From: Zymoseptoria tritici IPO323 | Lineage: Eukaryota > Ascomycota > Dothideomycetes > Mycosphaerellales > Mycosphaerellaceae | Direction of reading: 5' to 3' | Assembly: GCF_000219625.1 (NCBI RefSeq) | Contig: NC_018204.1 | Span: 124,001-188,000 of the forward strand | Length of the DNA: 64,000 bases | Part shown: piece after piece, positions 11,641-19,881 of the stretch | How positions within the stretch are numbered: the stretch's first letter is position 1 | Layout of the letters: each line of letters begins with the position of its first letter | The notes under the pieces: generated by a model | What the model was told of the DNA's origin: nothing | Database searches by the model: none | Seen by the model: only the letters and a program-made list of their open reading frames with translations | Position numbers and translations under genes: made by a program

Positions 11641-12717
11641 TACTTCGAGTTTAATAGCTAGGACCCGCAGCGATTAGGCTGTCGGACCAGAGCGGGGCAA
11701 TTGTTAGTCCTGTGCCCAGGGCACCTCTAGTCGCCCACTTCGAGTTTAGTAGCCTACAACCTAAGCCAAAAGAAGGCTTTGCTACTACCGCTACCGATTG
11801 TAGATAAGGACTTGCTTAGAAGGATAGCACATCGCTTATCGAAGATAGAGATGCGACGATCCTAGATACTTGCACAATCTCTAGTAAAGACGGTAAGAAG
11901 AAGGCTTCTAACTCGTTCTATGTAGGGCCCTAGCTCGACCTTTCTTCTCTTCGTATCGTCCGTTTCCTCCGCATTACTTCTAACATTACTCCTACTTACT
12001 TCCTTACTACTAATATGTCCTCTCCTAGTAGTAAGGACCGGCCTCCGATCCCGGGCTACCCTTAAAACCCTATAACAAGAATCCCGCCTCCTAAGACGGC
12101 TGGCAAGGGCCGCATAATTGCGACGCTGCAGTTGGCGGGGGACTCGAGTGCGCTGGCGGATTATGCGTTGATTTTTGCGGGGTAGATGGGGATGCGCGAT
12201 AGATTGCTGGTCGGATGAGAGGAGGGTATCGATCGATACATCGGAGATGGCTTCTCGCCCGGTGTGAATGAAGCGCGATTGTTCCTCGGCATCGACAGCG
12301 GAGAAGAGGGAGCAAGCCCAAGCCTCCATTCTCTCGCACCCTACAACCCATCCCAGATCGGACAACAATTCCCTGCGGATTCGATCGGATTCGAAAACGC
12401 TCGATCATGTGTTTGCTTGAGACGAGGGCATTTTTGTAATACTCGTGTTGCAAGCATTTCACCGACTAAGGTAGTTCTATATAATGTAATTTAATTAATG
12501 CCTACGTACGCCGGACATTCTTATCCTCCTATAATTATTACCTCGGTGCTTAACGACCGTCTTACGTCTTAAGGCTCGCTAGTACTACGATATCCGGAAT
12601 CCGAAAATCGTAGCCCGACACTATTATCGCCGACAGCTTCGCCTTTAGCGCTATAGGAACGTCGTTTAAGATGTTAGAGGGAAAGCCTAAGAACACTACC
12701 CGATCCGTACTCTAGAG
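11641..12717. repeat. RIPed DNA around an un-RIPed 390-bp island
   Basis: 11,650-12,090 and 12,480-12,717 are TA-rich with few CA/TG. The segment 12,091-12,480 between them has normal CA/TG and sharp edges. Small minus-strand frames cross the island (12,462 to 12,091) but carry nothing recognisable. The island may be a late insertion or a single-copy piece spared by RIP. Confidence 0.5.
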
Positions 12718-13240
12718 TCGGTAGCAACTAATAACCTCGTATAGTCGCGCTCGAAGCGTATCTAACTCCTCGCGAGCGTAGGAGAACTAGTGCTCTTCTA
12801 TTCCCTAGCCGACGTACTAGTAGACGAAAGCGTACTTACTATATATAAGATCGAGATCGAAACTCGCGGGATAGAGTAGACTAATCCTCTACGATAACGG
12901 TAGTATTAGACTATATGCCTACCTCTTCTATATCTTAGCCGGGATTCTAGTAGACGAAAGCGTACTTACTATATATAAGATCGATCGAAACTCGTAGGAT
13001 AGAGCCGACTAAGCCTCTACGATAGCCGTAGTGTTAGACAACATACGATAGCCGTAGTATCGAACAATATACGTAACGTAACGGCATCGGCGTATAACTA
13101 TGCGTATACTGTCTTCGTCGTACGTACGTACGTACGTAGGTTTATTATACGTAAGATCGAATTTGCTTAGAGGACTCGGGAGAGTTAGGGACTAGGTAGG
13201 ACTTCGGCGATAGCGGTAGTGTTAGACAGCATACGGGCGG
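12718..13240 (-). pseudogene. RIPed alpha-tubulin fragment in tandem partial copies
   Basis: The minus strand encodes the alpha-tubulin segment [20 protein letters not shown] and what follows. [16 protein letters not shown] lies near 13,040-12,990, a second copy (SNTTVIVED*STLS) near 12,910, and a third start ([12 protein letters not shown]) at 13,238-13,204. The left copy continues YSKYAFVY*YVG*GIEEH, then FSYAREELDTL and EVISCYRL, corresponding to [20 protein letters not shown] and onward in the family. Stars are TAG from TGG (Trp) or similar codons, so RIP explains them. Frame changes separate the copies. It covers the same tubulin region as the un-RIPed fragment at 4,268-5,079, but in reverse orientation and separately rearranged. 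Confidence 0.8.
12812..13045. repeat. Two tandem units of about 130 bp
   Basis: The string CTAGTAGACGAAAGCGTACT recurs at 12,817 and 12,947, with similarity extending about 115 bases on the right (through the TCTACGATA..GGTAGTATTAGA block). These units are the DNA basis of the repeated tubulin segment. A short ACGATAGCCGTAGT run is also repeated at the right edge, and (ACGT)n occurs at 13,110-13,137. Confidence 0.8.
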
Positions 13241-13980
13241 CGTGCTTTTCGGAAAGCGGAGATTAGTCCGTCGGAGTAGTCGGATTTGTTAATAATTTTA
13301 GTAAGGCCGGCGACCAACCCTTAGGTCTCGGGTTTGTTACCTTTTTCTTTAGGAGTGCGGGAGGAGTTAAGAGGGGGTGAAGGGGTCGTAAGTCGATGCT
13401 AGGGTCGTTGGCAAGAGCCGGGCTACACGGGGGATGTAGGAGTAGTAACGTAAGGAGATTAGTAGGTAGGTAGGTCCGACTCTATGGGCTGGACTAGGGA
13501 GGCTAGGGTAGTGCCGTAAAGGGACGCATCGATTTGCTGCTGCAGGGAGTAAGCAGATAGTTTGTGCTAGTTGTTGTCGGTAGTGTTCGCACGCGATGGA
13601 TGAAATTGCTGCTAATCGGTGTAAGAGCTCTGGAAGTCGACGCCGAGACCGTTAGCCGGGGATGGATCGGCTTGCTGCTGCGGGAAGTGAGCAGGTCGCA
13701 TGTGCTGGCTGTTGTCGGTGGTGTTCGCACGCAATAGTTCGATGTGCTGCTGCGGGAAGCTAGCAGGTGTCCTCGATTAGGTTTTGGCGGCGGCCCTGAC
13801 AGGAGGTGGGTTGGGTTGATGCTGAAAGGGAGAAAGGGAGATGCACTAAGGTGAGGTTTGATGGTCGTTTTTGAAAGCGAGCGGCGGGTTGGATTGCTGC
13901 TGCGAGAATTGAGCATGTAGATCGTGCTGGTCGTTGTTAACGGCGATAATTATGCAGTGCTCGATCGCCGTAGCGGCGCT
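13241..13980 (-). pseudogene. Gln-rich repeated protein relic
   Basis: A minus-strand frame from 13,980 toward 13,240 stays open except for TAG/TAA codons that come from Gln or Trp by one transition. It contains three diverged copies of a QQQ-centred unit: DLHAQFSQQQSNPPLAF, then RANTTDNSQHMRPAHFPQQQ, then RANTTDN, stop, HKLSAYSLQQQID. The left end reads GLVAGLTKIINKSDYSDG and runs into the tubulin array, so the two are physically fused. Family unknown. RIP intensity rises from right to left across the relic. Confidence 0.5.
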
Positions 13981-14564
13981 TGAGGATGGGCGTTTCCAAA
14001 AGCTTTAGGATGGTCGCTTCCACATGCTCGAGGATGGGCGTTTCCAAAGGCTTCAGCATGCGCGTTCTGATAGGCGTGAGGGCGGGTGCTTCGACTGGCT
14101 CGAGAATATCCGATCCAACCGGCTTCAGAACAGGCGCTTCCTCGTGCTTGAGGCTCCATGTTCTGATAGGCTTGAGGTCGGGCGATTCTACCGGCTAGAC
14201 AACAGGCGATTCGACCGGCTCCAGGATGGAATCTTCGACAGGGTGACTCACTATAACGCTCGAATTCGGACACGTTTGGTCTTGCCGTCCTGGGTTCAGG
14301 ACTTGTTCTCTCAGAATCAAAGAATTCGACAAAGGCGTCGGCTCTGCTGACTTGCGAGCTAGCTTCAACGCTTTGCACCCTGCGGGTCGATGGTGAGGTG
14401 TCGGTGATGAGGTGTCGGAGGTGAGATGTCGGTGGTGAGATGTCGGTGTCGAGATGTCGGTGGTGAGATGTCGGTGTCGAGATGTCGGTGTCAAGTGTCG
14501 ATGGTGAGGTGTCGGTGTCAAGTGTGGTGTCAGGTCTCATCACCTTTCCAGACAGTGACGCCAA
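13950..14564 (-). CDS. Hypothetical ORF built on 24-bp and 15-bp repeats
   Basis: An open frame of 204 codons. The N-terminal third (TLDTDISTPTSHHRHL-type) is encoded by the 15-bp minisatellite. The middle (SRADAFVEFFDSERTSPEP) is non-repetitive. The C-terminal part has eight-residue repeats of the kind AYQNAHAE, AFGNAHPR and AFGNAHPQ. Because 24 is a multiple of three, another minus frame also yields repeats (LKPLETPI, LEPVEAPA), so the true frame is uncertain. It may equally be a non-coding repeat. Confidence 0.25.
   Translation of the reverse strand: MASLSGKVMRPDTTLDTDTSPSTLDTDISTPTSHHRHLDTDISPPTSHLRHLITDTSPSTRRVQSVEASSQVSRADAFVEFFDSERTSPEPRTARPNVSEFERYSESPCRRFHPGAGRIACCLAGRIARPQAYQNMEPQARGSACSEAGWIGYSRASRSTRPHAYQNAHAEAFGNAHPRACGSDHPKAFGNAHPQAPLRRSSTA
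13980..14243. repeat. 24-bp tandem repeat, 11 units
   Basis: Consecutive diverged 24-mers with the frame TTGAGGATGGGCGTTTCCAA-AGGC or TTCAGAACAGGCGCTTCCTC-GTGC, each ending GGC or TGC. The exact 24-base period is maintained across all 11 units, which suggests selection for frame and hence a coding past. Confidence 0.85.
14390..14533. repeat. Minisatellite, about 15-bp unit
   Basis: Tandem copies close to GGTGAGATGTCGGTG, with GTGTCGAGATGTCGG and GTGTCAAGTGTCGAT variants. The core GGTGAGATGTCG also builds the array at 59,160-59,415. Confidence 0.85.
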
Positions 14565-16073
14565 GGATCCAAGAAAGATCCAAGGGTCCAGTTAGTCATT
14601 AAGGGGCCGAGGCACCGGACTCCTCTCCGTGCGTTGCTCCTTGGGTCCCCTTATGCATCCATCACACATCAGCCTCCTGTCATCTTCCGACTTTACTCCT
14701 ACATATTCCTTTTCGAGCATACAATAACAACATGACAGGGACTAAAGATCCGGCACGACTACACTACACTAATCCTAATCCCATAATGGCGTTGCCCGAC
14801 TAACAGTAGCATTATTGCAGTACGACAACTTCGACAGCGACACCAACTTCGACAGCGACACTAGATCCGCTTCACTTCCACCTCGTCATCCACTCTTCGC
14901 ATTACCCGACCCGCTCCTGCTGGCGGCGCATCCTTCTCCTAGATCGCCTTCGTGCAAAGCCGTGGAGTTTCTCCAGCTTTGTTGGAAGCGCGGGAGGTGA
15001 GGTACACGTGGGAACATGGGCGTGGTGAGGGATGGAGTACAAGCGAAGGATCATCATACACAACGTTTCCGCCATGGGCCTGTCAAGTCAATGCGCTTGC
15101 ACTCGGTTGGCCTTCGACATGCGCCACCGTGGAGGGCATTACAGCTGACCGCATCGGAATCAGAGACCGCAACGCAATCATGACGGAGCGCATTGCACGT
15201 CTTTTTTTGTCCGAGCGCATAATACTACCTTACGCATCAGCTAAATACCTTCTTTAATTTGCAACGCTGCGCTTCCCTCGAGTATCCCTGTCCAATGTCA
15301 CGTTGGTCTTCGCAAGCGATTGTCCGTCCTCGCTGGAGAAACTCCTTACGACTTCTTTCGATAGCTTTGTTAGGATCGAGATTGAAGCAGCAGAATAGCG
15401 AGATAGAATAATCTAACCAGGCCGAACAGCATTAATCTAATCGCTAATACAACGGTACATTACTTTAGACGTATTCTACTTTAGATAGGGGTAATAGAGC
15501 ATTTAGGTCTAGAAAAGGATATTAGAATACTATTATGTTATGCGTACGCTAGACGAAACTAACTATACGGTAGGATAACTCGTTATCGATAGATTAGCTA
15601 CCTCTCGATCGCTATTAAGACTCCTCGAAAGCTAATATATCTCGACTATAGCTTCCTAAATCTATAGGGTATACTATTACTCCTCTATTATCCTTACTAC
15701 TATGTCCCGCTTCTATGTTATGTCTCACACTTCCGAAGAGGTATAAGGCACGGGTTGGTGCTCGTCAGTTTAAGAAACAAGTGTTCTTACAATGGATGCG
15801 AGTGAAGGCGGGAATTCCAATTAGTGAGATTGAACAATGAGTTGTACACGATGTTCAGAAGGAACATCGTTAAGGTCTATATACCTATCGCTGCAAGCGT
15901 TGCTCTCTATGCTCTCCGCGCTCTCTCGGGATTAGGGAGAGCAGAGAGATTAAGCTGCTCTCTTATGATCTCTTGCCAAGCGGGAGATTAGAGGGATCAC
16001 TGAGGAGAAGGGTCTCTCGTCCAATAAGGCCGAGGGCACCCTGGTTCTTCTGCTGTTCGTGCATGCCCGTAAC
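14565..16073. other. Mixed DNA, no gene established
   Basis: 14,565-15,350 is un-RIPed with small plus frames (14,815-15,000 with a DNFDSDTNFDSDT repeat; 14,952-15,257) but no recognisable product. 15,360-15,725 is RIPed (TA-rich, few CA/TG). 15,726-16,073 is un-RIPed and short frames are broken. Confidence 0.4.
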
Positions 16074-16989
16074 ATTCTACCCCCTATCTCCTCTAAACCC
16101 TATACGATTACCGACCTCCGAACCGCTATATCGACGTACCCTAGGCCTAACTAAAAACTACCGGCTTAGAAATCGCGCGCTCTACGTCTACCCTCGATAA
16201 TCGCGAAGGGTTAGCGCTAGATATTATACGGCTTTTCCGCTTTAGAGACGAAAAAGTAGCTATGTTCGACGCCGCGCCGACCTCTATAATTTTTAGGTAC
16301 GCTTCGGATCTTCGTAGTCCCCGAGACTAAGGCTTCGACTCCGGCTTAGACTAATAATAACGCCTACTTACGTAGATTTCCGGAGTTAGGATTAGGGGCG
16401 ATTACCGTCTCCGGTAGGAGGGTAGAAGAGGACAGGATCGAGGGAGAAGGATGGGAAACGTTAATGAGGTGGAGGATGTTAGTCGCCCTGCCTGTCGCTA
16501 TTAGATCTTCGCGGTGTGTCCGTCCTGCGAAAGACGGGTAGCGAGTTTTGCCTGCTCGTGTCTTATGCCGACGTGGTTCACTCTAAGAGCGATGATCTGA
16601 TCGTGGAATATTGTTCGTAAGCTGTTAGGGCTACGGACGGACGGCGACGATGCGAGCGGCCTTGGGACTCGTCTCGTGGAACGGGGACGACAAGGCGGAT
16701 GTATGCTTTTTTGAATGGTCATGGTCTCGACGTGGTGGTACTGGCGGACACCACATCTCGTCACGGACCATCGGGTGGGAGGTGTTTAGTCTTCTATTGC
16801 AGCAGACCAGCGCCGGCGGTGCGGGTTGGGGGAGAATGGGCGATAGTGAACTCGGGAGGATTAAGCATCGTGGGTGAGTGGGTCGGTCGTCGCCGCGTGG
16901 AGAGTAGAAGTGAAGGAGGAGTCTGTCTCGACTTGGGGAGGGTAAAGGTGATGGAGGATACCCTCGGCACGATGGGGGAGACATGACGA
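16074..16989 (+). pseudogene. Plus-strand coding relic, endonuclease-like in part
   Basis: From about 16,230 the plus frame reads LCSTPRRPL*FLGTLRIFVV, then FPELGLGAITVSGRR and GWETLMRWRMLVALPVAIRS, with stops mainly at former Trp/Gln codons. A different frame from 16,690 to 16,986 reads RRMYAFLNGHGLDVVVLADT, GGRCLVFYCSRPAP, then WAIVNSGGLSIVGEWVG. That spacing resembles the start of an exonuclease-endonuclease-phosphatase domain as in LINEs (fold over a Leu, Asp-Val-Val-Leu block, then a hydrophobic beta strand), but the catalytic Glu and the GDFN block are not seen. RIP is strong on the left and absent on the right. Confidence 0.3.
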
Positions 16990-17789
16990 GGTTCAGATAA
17001 AGGATGCAGGACGAGTTAACTGGCTTGTAAGAAGAGTCGGCGGTGTGACGGGCGGTGAACATCCTGTTAAGAGAAGATGGAGCCCGCGGTAATAGGCAGT
17101 AAGTGCAGCGTGGAGGGGCGGGTGGGAGCTTGCTAGTCCGCACGATGGGACAGACAGGAAGAGGGATGGAGACATTAATGTTCCGAACTCGCCACGATCG
17201 GTGCAGTAGTAGAGGACTAATTGTCGGGTAGCAAGTGTACTAGGGAGTCTAAAAACAACCCCTTGGAGGGAAGATGTCTACCGATTCGGCCGCTGTTAAC
17301 GTGATAAACTGCAGGTCGTGGCCGAAGACGAACCCGCCAATAACGCCGACCCAATTTCGGAATATTATCTCGTGATTGATGTTGCCACTCCTCTACTGGC
17401 AAGAGTTGTGACCTGAACGATTCCGACTGTTAACGGTCGGTTCCATGGTGCTCAAATACCATGACACTTCCACTTCACCTCCTTCGTAGTAATCATTCAT
17501 CACTCCATACCTGCCCATCCTTTAAGACCATCCAATCCTGCTAGTCTTCGGCCCGACAATGGCGATGGGCCAATTTCCTTAACTCCATCTCAAACTTCTT
17601 GTTCCCGTTTCCCACGCCCGTCTTTGAGTAGATGCGTGCAATCCTGGTCGAGGTATACACGACAAATCTTAGCCGTGGTTGGGCGTTACCGAGGTAGTCG
17701 TCACGGTTCCAGTTGGTCCGTAGGAGGATCTGTGGCCGTGGCGAGGGGCTCGGGTCTTGGAGGGGTAGTTTAGGCGAGTACTGGCCTCC
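16990..17789. other. No gene seen
   Basis: Un-RIPed DNA between two relics. Short frames on both strands carry nothing recognisable. Either neighbour could extend into it in a frame-shifted form. Confidence 0.3.
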
Positions 17790-18687
17790 TCAGAGGCTGC
17801 TTAGGAACGGGTTCGTGAGCCTCCTCGGGAGTTTGCGTAGGCGAAAAGAGAATGTTAAGGGGATGTGGTTGACGAGAGGCGAAATGTTGAGTTCAGAGCA
17901 GGCACAGGCGGCGTTGACATTGCTTTTGTCGGGGTGTGGGGAATTCGCGGTGTTGCCTATGTTAGAGGCTGTAGTGTAGCTGGCCACGGGAGCGATGGCG
18001 TTGATTTGATCGCTGGATCTTCGTGTTGTCGTAGCGGCTCGTCTCGAAGGAGATGCCATTGGTGCTCATAGAGCTCCCATGTGGGGATCGGCGGTCCTCC
18101 TCGTGTTAAAGCAGGCTACGGAACGTCCATGTCTTGGTAGTCCTGTGGGAGTTTGTTATCATCGAGGTTCGAGAAGGGAATTTGTAGGAGCTGGTCGAGA
18201 GATAGCGATGAGGCGGTCATCTCGTCGACTCCAATGGTTGTAGGCGGTCTGACTGTGATCAAGACGAGGTTGGGAGAGGCCATGTGATGAACGGATTGGT
18301 CGCCATGTTTGAACCGTCACCTAGTAGGCAGAGCCGCCTGTGAGCAGGCATATGATCTCTGTGCTCTTCTCGGGAAGGTCTCAGCTTCTCAGCAAGGTTC
18401 GCGTTCGTTCGGAGGAAGAGTCAAACGAAGGGCCATCGATCTCTCCGTCCAGATCAAATGCTCCGTCCAGATCAAGTGCTCCGTCCAGATTAAGTGCTCC
18501 GTCCAGATCAAGTGCTTCCGTTAGGGCCCTGCCTTATCTTAAATAGTCCCATGTCCAAATCATCACGCCGTGCTTGACGGACACATCGACACCATGGAAA
18601 TGCTGCGATAGTTGTGAGCTGGATGTCGCTTGTATAACAGGTAGAAGATGGGCACGGTTCGTCTTGCGTTAATCAAGGCGATACGGT
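17790..18687 (-). pseudogene. Relic with LDLDGA repeats, cut by the LTR
   Basis: A minus-strand frame starting at the LTR edge reads FHGVDVSVKHGVMIWTWDYL, then four copies of a six-residue repeat (ALDLDG, ALNLDG, ALDLDG, AFDLDG), GPSFDSSSERTRTLLRS, and a Thr/Ser/Ala-rich tail (RRAATTTRRSSDQINAIAPV, VNHIPLTFSFRLRKLPRR). It is interrupted by seven stops (TAA, TAG and TGA); several are one transition from Trp, Arg or Gln. The reading begins abruptly at 18,687 next to the LTR, so its N-terminal part has been lost or displaced. No family is recognised. Confidence 0.4.
18443..18514. repeat. 18-bp tandem repeat, 4 units
   Basis: Four copies of CTCCGTCCAGATCAAGTG with single-base variation (CAAATG, TTAAGTG). 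They encode the LDLDGA repeat of the minus-strand relic, so unit length and frame agree. Confidence 0.9.
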
Positions 18688-18688
18688 A

Positions 18689-19472
18689 TGTTGTCGACGA
18701 AACCATTTTGAGCGTTCGGCTCGTCCAGCCCCCACTCCAGCTTGGTCTGATATCTACGCAGACGTGATTAATCCTACGCGCAAGAACGTTTATTCCCTTG
18801 CCTAGCCGCTGAGGCAGAATATTTTGTTAACATGTGACGAGCAGCTAGGATCCTATTTACTTTAGACACATCTCCTCGCTTTACACGTGACATCCTGTGC
18901 ACTACACTACATATATACAACGAATAATGCATAGGAAAAGTCTTATAGGCGATAGCATGTCCTTTACTTCTTAGTAAGCTTAATAGTCTAGCATAGTTTG
19001 GCAGAGGGGTCGAATCTATGCTATGCTAAAAGCCTAGACTAGTATGCTAGTAGCATGCTAGATCAAATGCGGCTTGCTAGAAGATGCTAATAACAGCCGC
19101 ATAGACTTAAACACCGCCGAGAAAGCTGTACGTACTAGATATACTACGTCGATATACGATATGCGCGTACAGATTGCTCGGCAGCCTCGTGCTATTAGCA
19201 TCTGTCTAGCATTAGCATAGCATAGACAGCTGTGCTAATGCTAGCCAATAAGGAAAAAGGCGCTGCTAGAAAAGCTAAACTTCGATAATGCTAGCTATGT
19301 GATCAAAAAGCGGAAAAAGAATAATACTAATTATAAGGGCGAAGGCCCTTAAGCTATATAGACTAACTGAAACGAGCGAGTTATGTGATAATAACGAGCC
19401 TTCAAGTGAAACGGTGTCTAAGGCTTTAAGGGTTTAAGTAAACCTAAGCGAGGTTTTTAGTGTTTTTGAACA
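18689..19472 (-). repeat. 3' LTR, 784 bp
   Basis: In element orientation it starts TGTTCAAAAACAC and ends GTCGACAACA, so it has TG..CA ends. It is the same length as the other LTR and differs from it at 20 positions, all transitions, 19 of them at CpA or TpG. Internally it has many short GCTAGCAT/ATGCTAGC palindromic motifs. Confidence 0.95.
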
Positions 19473-19485
19473 TCCTCCCCTTTAG
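19473..19485 (-). other. Polypurine tract
   Basis: Directly beside the 3' LTR the minus strand reads CTAAAGGGGAGGA. A purine run at this position primes plus-strand DNA synthesis in LTR elements. It fixes the element's orientation as minus, in agreement with gag-pol. Confidence 0.85.
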
Positions 19486-19734
19486 TAAATGCGTAACCTT
19501 AAGCGTTTGTAACAACCTTAATTAAAGGCTCAGGTTATATGCTAATGCTCTTAAGTGGGTGTGCGTGACCTCGAATAAACGAGCGTAATCTAGGAGGTCC
19601 GTAATTGCTCGGAAGGTAAGGGTTTAAGTGCAATCGTCTAGCTAATTCTAGTAGGTGAATAATCTAATTCACGTACTATCACAAGCCTTAAGCTGGTAAC
19701 TGCTAGCACGTAGTCGAATTCACTAGTAGGTCGC

Positions 19735-19881
19735 CCCTCTAAGGGCACAAAAGCGACTGCGTTCTTCTTTTTAAACCTTTTCTCTTTTATTAACATCCGT
19801 AATCCTTTCCTTCCCTTTTCCTTAGACCTTTATATAGTCTACGATTACCACACCTTATAACATCACAACACACCTTAAGCA
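19735..19881 (+). promoter_or_regulatory. Promoter-like leader of the antisense ORF
   Basis: A strongly pyrimidine-rich stretch (about 19,765-19,830) is followed by TATATAG at 19,831-19,837 and an ACACACC-type leader just before the presumed start codon at 19,882. CT-rich tract, TATA-like box and C/A-rich leader are usual for ascomycete promoters. It lies inside the retrotransposon just within the 3' LTR and points away from it. This is inference from pattern only. Confidence 0.45.
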
